Numbered from the stretch's first letter, positions 1 to 12,590 are shown. The stretch is DNA of 64,000 nt from Argentina anserina (GCF_933775445.1 NC_065874.1:29396501-29460500), one strand, 5' to 3'. Program-made: numbers and translations. The notes: generated by a model from the letters alone, not told the origin.

Positions 1-2560
1 AGATGATTTTACTCTCATTTTTAATGGCAAATCAAATTGAGGTATTGTAATGGCTGATAGAGCATTAATTCAGGTATCATTTGGGTGTTTTTAAAAGTTT
101 AGGTACCAAAATGTGCACTGAGGCATAATTCAGGTAGTATTTGAAGATTTTTCCCTTTATATAAATAAAAAAACCACTAACACATTTCATTCTAGCAAAC
201 TATGTAAAAAAATTAAAATCTTATTGCAAAATTGTATCTATAGAACTACTAACAAAAGAAAATCATTTGGATTTAAAACAAAACAAAGAACAATCCAAAC
301 TATATTATTACATCCTCAAATCATTATCACATCCTGCTAGTTTTTGGTTCTTAGTCGTGTTTCAAATTTGAGTTTGGGGGCGGATAAAATGATTTTTAGT
401 GAAATGGTAATTATTCTGGTTTTTACGTTCTTTTTGAAGACTTCAATGGATTGAAGTCAATTAAACTAACTGACAGAGACTTATTACTTAACAGGCACAT
501 GACGTGCACATGGCCGGTGCCCGCACTCCAGCAGAGTACTGAATCCACCGTTATAAAATGTAATTTTTGTTGATGTTATGAATATTTATCAGTTTATTAC
601 GCTTTTGTGATATGTTTGTTTTGTGTTAGGGAATTTTTTTTAATAATGGATATATGAATCAATTTTGACTATTGTGAGCAATGTATTTAAATGACATATG
701 TCAATTCCTAATGTTTAGACATTCAAACCGAAAACATATTAAATCAAGATCAAAAACGGCATCCTACTTTTTCATTTCATTGACAAAACACTTTTAGTCA
801 ATTAATGTCGAAATGATTATAATGTATGACAATCAGATCAGATAATTAACTAAATATTTTTGTTTTCACTTTGACTAGTTCTTTGCTTGAAACATCTTTT
901 CAAATAGACCGGAAGCCTCCTCGAACTAGTAGATATCTATAAAGTTAGCAGACAATACCAATGATATCAAATTAGAGTAATATATCAACAATTAAGTAAA
1001 TTAATCTCCCCGTCCGTTTTCCACTTCACAGTTCACATACAGATGCATCTGCAGATCTGCTGCTTCATATTGTGGATTTGATGACAAGTCCAAGAAGATT
1101 CTCGTTGTTTACTGTTTAGTTTAAGCGTCATGATACTCCATTGTTGCGGCATTAGTAATAAACTAGCTAGGCCAATAAACAATGGCTGCCCTTGATTTCT
1201 CCAATCAAAGGTAATCTTTTTCTTTTTCGTGATGAGTGAGGACATGCAATGAATTAAAAGGGTTTTGATTATTGAAAGCAAAAGTATCTCGGAATAATGT
1301 AGCATTGTTATCTTAATTACCAATAGCAATCACCTTTCTAATGACCCACTAATCTAATTATTGTATATATAATTACTCATTACCCGTTTAGCGCACTCGA
1401 TTACCCGTTAAGCGTACTCAATAGAGGGTAGGTTTGATGAGATCAGGCTCATCCAAACAGATGATAGTGTTCTTATTAGCGAGAAATCTTCTATCAATAA
1501 CCCTAAAGTCCTAAAAATATTTTGATCTTGTGTTTATGTCTGAAACAACGTTGTATTCATTTTTTATGCTCAAGAAATGTATCGCTATAAAAAAATAAAA
1601 ATGATAAAAAAAAGTTTAAGGACATCTTTGGATCCTTCAAAAAATTCGATCAGCAGAAAATAAGCAAATTATATTAGTCAGATTAGGTTTCTAATTAAGC
1701 TTGCAGCTTAACATTAATTATATATGCTAGTTTCACATTATTTATATGATCGTGACCTGCTATTATATTGGTACCACTCAAATGTCTATTTTATTTGGGA
1801 AAGAGAGCATCAACTAACTTGATCCCAAGTGCGATGGCATATGCATTATTCATCCCACCATATATATAAAAGGGACCATTTCCATTTCCCCGAAGGTGCG
1901 ACTAATTCAAGCTTGTGGGGCAAGTTTCCCTGTTCAACAGAATCAACAACATGCAATCATGCATCAATCTGTTTGTCCTCCCCCAGCTTAGATTCTATTT
2001 GAAATCTGCAAAATTAGCTCAAGAAAGTTGATTTTTTTTTACCAAAATCCCCAATATTAGCTTGGGTACCTTTCCTATGCTATTATGAGACTCATTTTAA
2101 TTGATTCTTACTCAATGAAATCCATATTTGTTAATAAATTTACGTTTTTTTTTTGGAAATTTAATAAATTTACGTATAAGTAGTTTTAAGCAGTTTTTTT
2201 ATATAATATAAACTATGTAAACTAAGTGAGACTTTAACATACTAGACTGTATGTGCGGCGAACATCGCAAAAAAGCTCTTGGTCATAGGGCATCTTTGGT
2301 TCAAACTCATGCTTATGAAAAACACTTATTTGCTATTTTGCCACGATTTATTTTTTGTCCAAACTAAACTGTCAAACTAGACCATTGAATAAATGCCCCT
2401 AAAATAGGAATATGGAAGTATGTAACATCATTTATATTTTATATGCTATACTATGCAAGAGTCTTAAATTTTTTTTTTCATTTTTAATGCGGTGAAAATT
2501 GTCAAAATCCAACCTTATCGATTTGATAAGCTATTATAAGCCTTTAAGTATTCCAAGTGG
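1..2560. other. AT-rich intergenic region, no gene recognised
   Basis: No open frame here has recognisable protein features. The first 160 bases hold two imperfect copies of a motif of the form attcaggta(t/g)(c/t)atttg, which may be the edge of a repeat cut by the window start. The last few hundred bases should contain the promoter and 5' leader of the GRAS gene, but I cannot place a TATA box with confidence. Confidence 0.5.
1381..1422. repeat. 21-bp tandem duplication
   Basis: Two adjacent 21-base units, 1381-1401 and 1402-1422, share the core tacccgtt(t/a)agcg(c/t)actc and differ at three positions. No function is apparent. Confidence 0.6.
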
Positions 2561-2765
2561 GCGGCTATTTTAAATGGAAGTTAAAACAGAGTTCGGCTCA
2601 GTACCTCTCTGCATATAAGCTTTGCATGCACTTGCCTCCGAGAGATTCCACGTCTCCTGCAAGTCTCTCTTACAGCTCAATCTTACCTTTTCATCTCCAA
2701 TCTCATACACGCTTTATTCTCAAAGGTTCAAACTTTCCTTGAATCTATATAGATTGTTGGCCTCC

Positions 2766-4802
2766 ATGGATACCCTTCTGGAAGAATTCCCCAATTCCAT
2801 GAACAATTTCATATTTGACCAAAACTCCATCCCATCCTTTCCAGATCATCACAACCCTCCTGATCAGTTTGAAGCCAACCATGAACTCACCAATCTCAGT
2901 CTCGTTCCAGAATATTCAGACCCTTATAGTGATTCCTCTCCGTCCTCTTCGGGTATGAGCTCCGAGGGGGTGAATTCTCCAGACGACTCCAACGCCATTC
3001 TTGGATTTATCAGTCAGATGCTCATGGAAGAAGAAGACTTGGAGAACAAGCCTTGCATGCTTCAGGACTGCTTGGCTCTCCGAGCTGCTGAGAAATCCTT
3101 GTATGATGTCCTGGTTCAGGAGGATTCCTCTTCATCCGGTCAGAATCTCAGTTCCACAAACCAGAATGTTGGGAGTCCAGATGATGTCAGCAACCACAGC
3201 AGCGATAGTTCTCATGCTGCAAGCAACTGGTTTGACTCGGATTTCGATTGTGTCCCACAGGTTCTAGATACTGTGGTTCCAAATGGAAAGGGCGGAGTTA
3301 CAGATCTAGAAGGCAACTCATCATTTCCTGCGGATGCAAGGCAGCTCTCTGATGATGTGAATTTCAGTCTAGACAAGGATGAGAGTGAGTCAAGAAATGG
3401 ATCGAGGGGCAAGAAGAATCGTTACCGGGAGGATGGCGATTATGTAGATGAAGAGAGGAGCTACAAGCAGTCGGCGGTTTATGCTGATGAAATTGAGCCA
3501 GAAGAGATGTTTGATCAGGTACTACTCTGTCAGGGTCATAAATCAAGTCCAACTCCACAAGTATCTGAGCTCAAAGATGGAAATGGGAAGCTGCAGCGTA
3601 CCGGCAAGGCAAAAGGATCCAAAGCTAAGAAAACAGGCAAGAAAAAGCCGGATGACAATAAGGAAATGGTGGATTTACGGACACTGCTCACTCAATGTGC
3701 ACAAGCTGTTGCAAGCTATGACAAAAGGAATGCAACTGAACAACTGAAGCTGATAAGGCAGCACTCATCTCCCTATGGGGATGGAACTCAAAGATTAGCT
3801 CATTACGTGTCTAATGGACTTGAAGAACGCTTGACAGCGGCAGTTTCATCGTACAAGCAGTCTGTTTGCTTTTCCAGAGGTAACCTGTCAGCTGCTGCTA
3901 TATTGAAAGCTTACCAGACTTACATCACAGCATGCCCTTTTAAAAAGATGTCAAATTACTATGCCAACCAAACAATTCGCAAGCTGGCAGAGAAGAGAAC
4001 AAGGCTTCACATAATTGATTTTGGTATTCTCTATGGGTACCAATGGCCTTGCCTAATCCAAGTCCTCTCGAAAAGACTTGGCGGACCTCCCATGGTTCGC
4101 TTTACTGGAATTGAGTTTCCCCAATCAGGTTTTCGACCTTCAGAAGGGCTTGAAGAGACAGGGCGCCGCCTACAGAATTACTGCAAGAGAGTCAATGTTC
4201 CATTCGAGTACACTGCCATAGCAAAGAATTGGGAAACCATTCAGTATGAGGATATCAAAATCGACAGAGATGAAGTGACTGTTGTCAACTGCTTGTACAG
4301 GTTAAAGAACTTACCAGATGATGTAGTGTTGGACAGCCCCAGAGACACAGTTTTGAAGCTGATCAGGAGAATCAACCCGGATGTATTCATACAAGGAATT
4401 GTGAACGGAACCTACAATGCACCCTTCTTTGACACACGGTTCCGAGAGGCACTCTACCATTTCTCTTCTTTGTTTGATATGTTTGATGAGACTTTGCTCA
4501 GAGAAGATCAACAGAGGCTGCTCTTTGAACAAGAGATATTTGGTAAAGATCTTATCAATGCGATAGCATGTGAAGGTTCAATGAGACTTGAAAGGCCTGA
4601 AACATACAAGCAGTGGCAGATGAGAAATAAAAGAGCTGGGTTCAAGGAGTTGCCAATAGATCAGGACATCTTGAAGAAAGTAAGGACTATGGTGAAGTCA
4701 GATTATCATAAAGATTTCGTTGTCGATGAAGATGGCCAGTGGGTCTTGCATGGATGGAAGGGCCGAATAATCAATGCTATTTCTTGCTGGAAACCTGCTT
4801 GA
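2766..4802 (+). CDS. GRAS family transcription regulator, LISCL/SCL14-like
   Basis: Intronless frame of 678 residues from the ATG at 2766 (MDTLLEEF). An in-frame ATG at 2622 would add 48 residues of leader-like sequence; I prefer 2766 because the acidic N-terminus of LISCL proteins begins there. The variable N-terminal half holds the subfamily's conserved acidic block (ISQMLMEEEDLENKPCM, about residues 89-105) and Ser-rich stretches. The GRAS domain starts near residue 301 (LRTLLTQCAQAVASYD, leucine heptad I). The VHIID-type motif LHIIDFGILYGYQWP lies near 413, the PFYRE-type motif PFFDTRFREALYHFSSLFD near 552, and the SAW motif ends the protein (GWKGRI...SCW). Family members act in the nucleus as coregulators; SCL14 works with TGA factors in xenobiotic stress. 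The exact orthologue is not settled. A decayed copy lies about 2 kb downstream. Confidence 0.95.
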   Translation: MDTLLEEFPNSMNNFIFDQNSIPSFPDHHNPPDQFEANHELTNLSLVPEYSDPYSDSSPSSSGMSSEGVNSPDDSNAILGFISQMLMEEEDLENKPCMLQDCLALRAAEKSLYDVLVQEDSSSSGQNLSSTNQNVGSPDDVSNHSSDSSHAASNWFDSDFDCVPQVLDTVVPNGKGGVTDLEGNSSFPADARQLSDDVNFSLDKDESESRNGSRGKKNRYREDGDYVDEERSYKQSAVYADEIEPEEMFDQVLLCQGHKSSPTPQVSELKDGNGKLQRTGKAKGSKAKKTGKKKPDDNKEMVDLRTLLTQCAQAVASYDKRNATEQLKLIRQHSSPYGDGTQRLAHYVSNGLEERLTAAVSSYKQSVCFSRGNLSAAAILKAYQTYITACPFKKMSNYYANQTIRKLAEKRTRLHIIDFGILYGYQWPCLIQVLSKRLGGPPMVRFTGIEFPQSGFRPSEGLEETGRRLQNYCKRVNVPFEYTAIAKNWETIQYEDIKIDRDEVTVVNCLYRLKNLPDDVVLDSPRDTVLKLIRRINPDVFIQGIVNGTYNAPFFDTRFREALYHFSSLFDMFDETLLREDQQRLLFEQEIFGKDLINAIACEGSMRLERPETYKQWQMRNKRAGFKELPIDQDILKKVRTMVKSDYHKDFVVDEDGQWVLHGWKGRIINAISCWKPA

Positions 4803-6860
4803 TAGCTAGAAGCCTAGAACTATGTGTTTCTCTGTAACAAAGAAACTATCTAAGATCTATGCATTATTGTTTAAATTATTACTTGATGTATTCCATTGCT
4901 TAGCATATTCTTGATGTGGTTTATGTTTTAGTTTATTAAATTTTTCAGGGTGAGAATGATGATCCTGAGTATTGTTATTCTCACTAATCTGAAAATTGAG
5001 GTTCATCAAAAGTTGCTGCCTAAGAGGCAATCAGAAGGATCTAAAGCAATTGCCATAGGGTACTAGTAAGATTTGTACACTGCAATCAATTTCACAACCT
5101 ATAATCACTGATCTGTGAGTAAACTACCCAGCCAGATAGGAGATCATGCTTCCCTCCATTTTCTGAGGCTTAGAGATTGGAGGCAGGCTTGGCTTGCACT
5201 ACAATCCTATCACATTAGCCTCTTATTAGTAAGCAGACATCAGCTGAAGAAATTTTTTTACCGCTTGCCAGGTATTTGTTAGTTTGTTACTGCATCCCAT
5301 TTAGAAGTTTCTTTACCAACACAACTGTGAGAGAATTGGTGCAAAAGACTTCACTCATTCATGGTTAGTCAGTGGGAATAAAAGGCACCCTTTTTATCAT
5401 ACACTGTTAATTGCGCCCTCTGATATTTTTAGTTCATTGCTCCTTGCAAATATCAATGGCGGTGGAATTCGAAAGAATTATATATCTGGGAGAGATGTAC
5501 ACAAAAATGTTATGGTGGTGTGGGGCTGGAAAGAGTTGAAGGCCTGAGAGATACAAGCTATGAAGGATTGTTAGACTTTTGATGCTGTTGCAGGAGTTTT
5601 CACAATGTCAAATTACTACCTACCGGTTTATCTTACAAAAACTAACAATCTGAAGTCGAATTATACTAAAAAAAAATCCTTTCCTGCTTTGATTTGTAAC
5701 TTTCATTCCAATGTAGCTGGACATGGATTTGTAATGGAGGAACCAGATCATGAGGAAATTAGTGGATTTGTACAATCAGTTTATACAACCTATAACAAGT
5801 TAACAACCAATCTGCTAGTGAGCTAGATAACAAGTTAGCTCTTCCTCCATGTTGATTCAACAGAAAGGTTAATATGCTAATATGTTGCCAGGATGCCGTG
5901 TCAAAATTTGCTGGTGAACATAAAAAGCCTTAAGAATAGAATGTAGATGAAGAATCCTCATGAGTTATGGTTTTTTCTTCTGGGTAGACTTTACTAGGAT
6001 TAGGAGTGCAACATACTCTTTAGGAGTGATAAAATAACTATAACAATCTGTAGCCACTAGGTTGAGTGATTATTTTCGTTCAAATGATGATGAATAATGA
6101 TGATTAGGAGTATCACAAATTCTAGATGAACCACCCGCTTGAATACTTTGCTATTTCTTACAAACCCATTGAGGTCCTGAACCCATCAATCAAAATCCAA
6201 GCAAACGTACTGTCATCGCAAAACGCAAAAGTAATGGCAGTAAAGAATCAAACCTATTCAAGATCAACAAAATGATTAGATCACCTGGGATTCTGGGAGT
6301 CCTCCAAGTTATCATATTGAGCTGCATGCTTTACCACGTCAACGAGGATGATACTCAATTAATTTCCTGAACCCAAGAAGTTGGTTTCTGGGTTTTGCTA
6401 ATTTTCTGAGTCCAAGTTTCATGGTTTCGTCGGAGCCCTGAATTTACTGTAAAGTTTGTTTGCCAAGCCCCAGTGGCGGGACCTGCTACTTGTCTTTTGC
6501 TTTGCCCTTCATTAACTTTTAAAGAATCACAAGAACATGAAAAGAAAATAAAAAGGATCAGAGGTCGAATAACCCTTACTTGCAAGTAGAATGGGTACAT
6601 GGGTCTAGAATGACTCGCATACTCATTTCTATCGGCGTTTGTATACAACTATGTGTAATTTTAGTTGAATCTCATAATAACCGTGCTGTATAGCCAACAC
6701 AAAAGAATGTCTAATGTCAATTGCTCCTCTGTTTATTTGTGATTGTGATTTCCTTCTATTGTTAGGGGAACTCAATAAATTGAGATGTCACAATAAATTT
6801 AGATGGAGGCTCGCAGAATCAAACAATGAAAGATCACACTCGAGCAAGAGATTGATGTCT
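4803..6860. other. GRAS gene 3' region and spacer
   Basis: Contains the 3' untranslated region of the GRAS gene and then AT-rich sequence. Short open frames at 5605-5826 (+) and 6355-6648 (-) have no domain or composition that suggests a protein. Nothing else is supported. Confidence 0.5.
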
Positions 6861-6869
6861 GCAAATTGG

Positions 6870-8463
6870 CACGAATCCTACCTCTGCTAGGAAAGTTGTT
6901 TTGGATGACACTCATGACACTGATGGCCTCCAGTCCTCAGTGCAGCCAGTTTCGCCCTTTTGTGTAAAAGAAAAATGAACTATTTCTCGATGTCATTAAA
7001 TGGAGAGAGAAATGGAGTCAAATTAGTCACCTGTTCTTATCAAATGCAGATTGGAGTCTGCAAATTGGCCGCCACTCCTACCTCTGCTAACTCTGATGAT
7101 TTCGTTAAGCACATCAGTAATAGCTCCACTACTGGGATGATAGTAGTTTTAGGTTGGAATTCCTTTCAAAATGATCATACTAACTCAAAAAAAAAAAAAA
7201 ATCAAGGAGCTAACTGGGAGGATGGCGGTTATCTAGAAGGGAGAATCTGTGAGCAGTCAGCATTTTACACTGATGAATCCAAGCCACCAGAGATGTCCGA
7301 TAAGGTACTGCTTTTTCATCATAGCCCGACTCATGTTCTTCTCTTCACCTTACAGCAAATTTTTCAGACCCAAAAAAAATTAAATTATAAACTGAATAGT
7401 GGGGAGGGGATTTGGTCGTGAAGAACAGTGAAGAAAAAATCTCGTCGTAGTATATTTTTAGTCACTGCTAACTCAATGTGCAATGTCAGTTGCAAGCTAT
7501 GACAGGACGGCAAATAAACTACTGAAACAGCAATCATCTCCCTACGGTGATGGAACCCAAAAGGTAGCTCATTACTTGGCCAATGGCCTTGAAGAACGCT
7601 TGGCTGCTGCGGTTCCTTCGTTCAAATCTCTTTGACCTTAATAAGATGTCAGCTGCTGATATCTTAATCGCTTACCAGACATATATCCAAGCATGTGACT
7701 TCAAGTTGATGTCAAACATCTATGCCAACAGAACTATCTTCAAACCGGCACAATAAGCAACAAGGCTTCACCACTACCAATGGCCTGGCCTCATCCAATG
7801 TCTTGCGGAAAACCGGAAAGGGATTCATATTACTGATATTGAATTTCCCATATCAGTGTACTGGAGAGACAAAGCTTTGCGAATTATTGCAATAGAACCA
7901 ATGCTTTGAGTACAACATCATAGCGCGGGATTAGGAAACCATTCAACATCAAGATATCAAACTTAACAGAGATGAGTTGACAGTAGTGAACAGCTTGTGC
8001 AGTTAAGGAACTTACCAGACAACACAGATAAATGTTTGAAGCTGATCAGGAGAGTCAACCCAGATAGGTATCTCCATGGACTTGTAAAGTCAACCTATAA
8101 TATACCCTTTTTCACCATACGGTTCCAGGAGGCACTCTATCATTTCTCTTTAATGTTTGATATGTTCGACGAGACTTTGCCCACAGAATATAAACAGAGG
8201 TTGTTGTACGAACAGGAGATATTAGGCAGAGATGTTATCAATTTGATAGCATGTGAAGGTCGCAGAAACGTAAGTGGCAGGTTAGAAACACTAGAGCTGG
8301 GTTCAAGCACTTACCGTCAAACCAGGAGATCCTGACAGAAGTAAAGAATATAGTCAAGTTAGATTACCATGAGGACTTTACTGCCGAGGAAGAGGAAAAC
8401 TTGATCGTGCAGGGATGAAAAGACCGAATGCTCATGCCTTGCTCTTGCTGGGGACCTGGTTGA
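6870..8463 (+). pseudogene. Decayed GRAS gene copy
   Basis: Matches the intact gene at 2766-4802 in the same orientation. The match is clear from about 7209 (counterpart of 3427) and again from 7466 to the shared end at the stop codon (8461-8463 against 4800-4802). The upstream part to about 6870 is weaker. Disabling changes include an A-rich insertion near 7190, unrelated sequence at about 7310-7465, an in-frame TAA at 7754-7756, a net 24-base deletion just after it that removes the VHIID core, and TGG-to-TGA at 8416-8418 in the SAW motif. The longest surviving frame (7997-8335) covers the PFYRE region. It looks like a tandem duplicate that lost function. Confidence 0.88.
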
Positions 8464-8469
8464 TAGGTA

Positions 8470-10123
8470 AAGAAGGCAATGCTACTATCCATTGTAGTCT
8501 AACAAGGATTTTCAATTGTGGCTATCCAGTTATATTCTTCTAGTTCATTAGCTGATGCAATTCATGTTTAGTTACTAGATCTGTTTATGGCATTTGTGGT
8601 TTCAGAACATTGAACTACTAGTCTGTCAGACATTAGAATTACTCTTCGAGCAATTTAAGAATCACTACTAATCAGCCAAGCCAAAATAACTTTGTATCAA
8701 AATTTCATCTATCCTTCCATAGGATATACTGTATGTTGTGAACACTCCCACCATTGAAGATTATTTGATTTATGAATTGAAGGATGTGTTATCCTTCAAA
8801 ATATCCAGACCTCGGATTTGACACAGAAAGCTCAAATAAAAGCAAGCCCTTAATCCACATGCAACACTTAACCTCAAATCCAGCAAGCCACCTACCCCCT
8901 CAAGTACAACTCCCAAATCACAGTCCATAAAGCCATGACCTAGATAACAGATCTTAAGGATGTCCTCCATCTTATATGTAATTATATGAAATGCTAAACT
9001 CCCTCAAGAACACTTGAGAAGTTTCCTACCTAGTTCGCATGTTGTATACCATGAGCCCCAGTATCACCGGAAGCTTTTGAATTTTGCAGCGTACAACTGT
9101 AGGCTTTTGAATCTTCTCAGGTTGCTCTCACCTGAATGTAATTCATAATATATAGCATGTACAAGGGAAAACATATTCTGGTGATTCATCATAATGCTGC
9201 TTATGTTCACGAACAGAAAATCAACAAAAGATGGAATATAGCACAAATGCAAGAATGTAATACATGCATAATAGATAGATTGGGTTGACAGTGCATGGAA
9301 ATGGTAATGCAACATCCCAGAATGACCTATACTGCTATACACCTATACCCATAATCTCTGAGGGTTTTATCGACGAGAAAGCACATGGTAAGAGTAGTCT
9401 TAGCCACACCTTTACACATGATGCACAAACCATGGCATAGCTCACATTATGCCTCACAATTTGAATAACATCAAACGTACTAAGTTTTTCATAAGTTATA
9501 TCAAAGAAGTGTTGTACCTTAAGAGAAAGCCAAACATTCAAATCATCAAATATGGTTTCACAGGACTAAAGCCTAAAGGACAAGGGACTATCAAGCTAAA
9601 TTAATAACTTGGAACTATAATTTGCACAAGAACTGGAAGTTGGCAGGTTTGAACTCATAAATCCACAATAAAACAACCTTTGCTACCAAACGTACAATCT
9701 CTTTATTACACTATTAAAGCAATAAAGAGCAACTTCAGGGACAAGTTGAGACATGCATTAGTGACATACAAACATATCCTTCCTGCGTCTGAATTAATGT
9801 AGCACCAGTAGCTGGAAATATAATGGGGACCCAAAATCCGCCAACTTTGTAAAATTTATAAAGATAAAGAATTCCACAACAAGAATTGTCACAGCTGGAT
9901 CTATATTCCACTTTAAAATAAATAAACGCAAGAAAAATAAATTCAAATTCTTCTCAGAGCTTTAACATCAAAATGTTGAAAACTCTGACTCAGCCACTAG
10001 TTCAGATCCATAAGTTACCAAAGTCGAACATCTTCTGATACTGAGCTTTTGTAATTTGACAACAAGATTACAGATACAATGACAAAATTCAAAAGTGATT
10101 CAAAGCATTCTAAATGCAATCAC
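8470..10123. other. Spacer with no recognised gene
   Basis: Short minus-strand frames at 8770-8970, 9064-9342 and 9335-9541 show no recognisable domain. Part of this stretch may be a long 3' untranslated region or alternative 3' exon of the MPP6-like gene on the minus strand, but nothing in the sequence proves it. Confidence 0.4.
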
Positions 10124-11640
10124 CTAGTTATGGTCTCTACCTCTTTTGGTGTGACTCTTTGATGGCCTAAGAATGTTGTAGTCCAGCTTTCCACCCTTTG
10201 GTTTCTTGAATGAGCCTTTACTTATATTTGGTGATGACTGACCTCGATCATTTTTGGGAGATTTATTTGGATATTGTGTTTCAGACACTACTTCAGACTG
10301 TTTTCTTTTAAGGTCACCATTAGGCTCACAGTTTGATTTGTCAATATTTGAGCACTCTGCTTCGTCCATTGAGGACCCATTTTCTCTGTGAAAGTGCAAA
10401 TAAAAGAAAGATGATAGGAAAGCAGAAGCCAATGTTTGGAACAAATTTTCTACTCAGGTTTCCTTAACCCAAATGGACTGGAAAATCCCAGAAATAGAGA
10501 CAATAGTCTCCTGAAAAAAAAAAATAAAGCAAGTTGAAAATTTCGAATCACGAACCTATTTGAAACTCTTTCACTTTGGATGCAAGAAGAAGACGCAGAG
10601 GCTGCTGGCTGACCGGGGTTATTCAGTTTCTAGCATGGAGAAAACTTTTGTGTCAAGCAAAAAAGGAAGCCATTCAAGAAGCCCCAAGATGTTAACAGTG
10701 GATGGAAACATTGGGATACAAGAAGCTTATACTCACATCAATTAAGGGGTTGAAACCGTTAAATGACATTCTCCCTTTAATGGCTCCCGGATTGGGGTCA
10801 CCTTCCATTACGACCACACTGCACCCAGAAACACGACCGATCGCATAAATCCAGGAAAAATGTCTAATAACTGATGAGTACCTATAGCAGTTTCCTAAGG
10901 GAATCATCTTCGGATTCCATACATGGTTATCTTAATTATTAGGACATGTACTTTGAGTCGTCAATGGCTTCACCATAACTAACATCTTCCCATAAGGGTA
11001 AATAATAGAAAGCAAATTGAAAATTGAGTTGCGTTTTGCCCTTGTAAAATACAAACTTAAAGCTTGGGTCTAAAAACTGATTCTCCTATGATATAATTTA
11101 TCTATGTAATCCACCATTAAATCACCACCTACTTCCAATTTTCCAACAATAACACCTAGCTTACCTCAGACAATTCAGAGAACAACAAAATGTTAAAGAA
11201 TAACTGAAAATTTTAATTTATACTAATGCTGGACATGCAAATTTGAAGGCGGATTAAAGCTTATAATGAACTAATCACAGTGAACTAATATTAAAGAGAA
11301 AGTAATAAACAGAAAAATTACCACTTTCTTATTTGGGTAACAGGGGAGCTAAAACCTCCATCATCAGATTTCACTACCACTACTTCTTCTTCTTTCTTCA
11401 CCTTCTCCACTCTCTGAGTCGCCCTTTGCATGAACTACATAACCAAAACAATTAAATTAAATCAATTGAAGACACCCATATAATTTAATCCAGACCCAAA
11501 TCAAATTATAAACACAAACCAAACCTGAGCATCAATTCAAACCCAAATCACAACATTAAAAGAGTGGCCTTTATAGCTGTGCTGCTCAAAGATTGTACCT
11601 TTAAGCTCTTCAGAGTGCTCGAAATCTCCCGCTTCGCCAT
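10124..11640 (-). CDS. M-phase phosphoprotein 6 (MPP6)-like exosome cofactor
   Basis: Five coding exons read on the minus strand: 11640-11599, 11434-11322, 10818-10737, 10629-10556 and 10385-10124. All junctions are GT-AG and phases agree, giving 190 residues. The protein starts MAKREISSTLKSLKFMQRA, the MPP6 N-terminal signature. It continues through the conserved EGDPNPGAIKGRMSF block (about residues 57-71) and ends with the basic PKGGKLDYNILRPSK motif. MPP6 proteins are small RNA-binding cofactors of the nuclear exosome that help dock the MTR4 helicase and RRP6. The middle is Ser-rich and probably disordered. The 11640 start was chosen because the N-terminus matches the family exactly there. 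The first coding exon is only 42 bases. Confidence 0.92.
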
Positions 11641-12035
11641 TGTAGCTTCTGGGTTTTCCCTCAGAGAACAAATTGAATACTAAAGGCGGCAACTTTAAAC
11701 TCGACTCGTCTCTCTCCGGCGGCTCTGGGTTTCCCTTCCGCCGTGAAACCAATAACGCTTTTATTAAATTTGAGTATTCAGCAAACAAGGGTTTATTTTG
11801 GGGACGAATTATAATGTAGGCCGAGGGAAGAGACAAATTTGTCCCTCATTACTGATGGGCTTCTTTATCGGCCCAAGATATAAATTTATTCACAAAAATA
11901 TCCAACTGCCCGTTTCCTACTACATTTACCAATACCAATATAAATGCCTGTTTTGGTTGGCAAAAGATTTTCCATAGCTTCATTAGGATTCCTTTTGAAT
12001 TTAGGGGAAGAGCAGCTTAGCTAGTTCACAACTCC

Positions 12036-12043
12036 TATATAAA
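12036..12043 (+). promoter_or_regulatory. TATA box of the small orphan gene
   Basis: TATATAAA lies 91 bases upstream of the ATG at 12134. A start of transcription about 30 bases downstream, in the A/C-rich stretch near 12065-12075, would give a leader of roughly 60-70 bases. Confidence 0.7.
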
Positions 12044-12133
12044 GAGCCCCAGCCCCGTAGCTATTCATCACAAAATATTCCCAACACAATTTGCTTATAA
12101 GCTAGAAGAGGTTTCTCAAGCTAGTTTTCCAAT

Positions 12134-12364
12134 ATGTCGCAACAAGGCAACAATTGGTGGTCCTCCGAGAAAGAAGTAAAAACTCCACAGTCCAAGGGAG
12201 CCTCAACATATGTAGATGAGTGCCCACCGCCTCCACAAAAGAGCCAGCCATATTCTCAAAGATATAATCATAATTTGAGTCAAATTAATTTGAATCAGAC
12301 TTTCGACAGACATTATGTCATGGACAAGTTTGGGCAGATGACACTCGTTGAGAAAAAGAATTAA
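12134..12364 (+). CDS. Small Gln/Asn/Pro-rich orphan protein, 76 aa
   Basis: I do not recognise this protein. It is one uninterrupted frame of 76 codons from ATG 12134 to TAA 12362-12364. It has a strong TATA box upstream (12036) and an AATAAA poly(A) signal at 12469-12474, so it has the full outline of a compact intronless gene. It begins MSQQGNNWWSSEKEVKTP, has a run of four prolines (CPPPPQ) and a polar Gln/Asn/Tyr-rich middle, and ends in a charged tail (LVEKKN). There is no signal peptide or membrane segment, and one cysteine. It resembles small, disordered, stress-responsive plant proteins in composition only. The gene lies about 490 bases from the divergent MPP6-like start. Confidence 0.65.
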   Translation: MSQQGNNWWSSEKEVKTPQSKGASTYVDECPPPPQKSQPYSQRYNHNLSQINLNQTFDRHYVMDKFGQMTLVEKKN

Positions 12365-12496
12365 AGTGTACTTGTGTTATTTTAAACATCTTATGTGGCA
12401 GTAGTATTGTCAAAAGTTATCTTGTAGTTTTATTTCTTACAATCAAGATGTATTTTCTAAGTGAAATGAATAAAAGTTTGTGATTCTTGATATGTC

Positions 12497-12590
12497 GATG
12501 TTGTTCTCATCAAGTACACTATATATTTTGAATATCTTTGAATGATGTTGTTCTCATCGAGTACACTATATATATATATATTGAATGGTT
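12497..12590. repeat. 47-bp tandem duplication
   Basis: The segment starting gatgttgttctcatc at 12497 recurs at 12544 after 47 bases, including the following agtacactatata. The second copy ends in a short TA run. It lies just past the poly(A) site of the small gene. Confidence 0.7.

Noticed and set aside
1033..1329. 98-codon minus-strand frame
   Set aside because: Low-complexity composition, no domain, no supporting signals.
2622..2765. N-terminal extension of the GRAS protein
   Set aside because: Sequence looks like leader; family start fits the ATG at 2766 better, though the upstream ATG is in frame.
10560..10745. Plus-strand frame of 61 codons
   Set aside because: It lies over exon 4 of the MPP6-like gene on the opposite strand.
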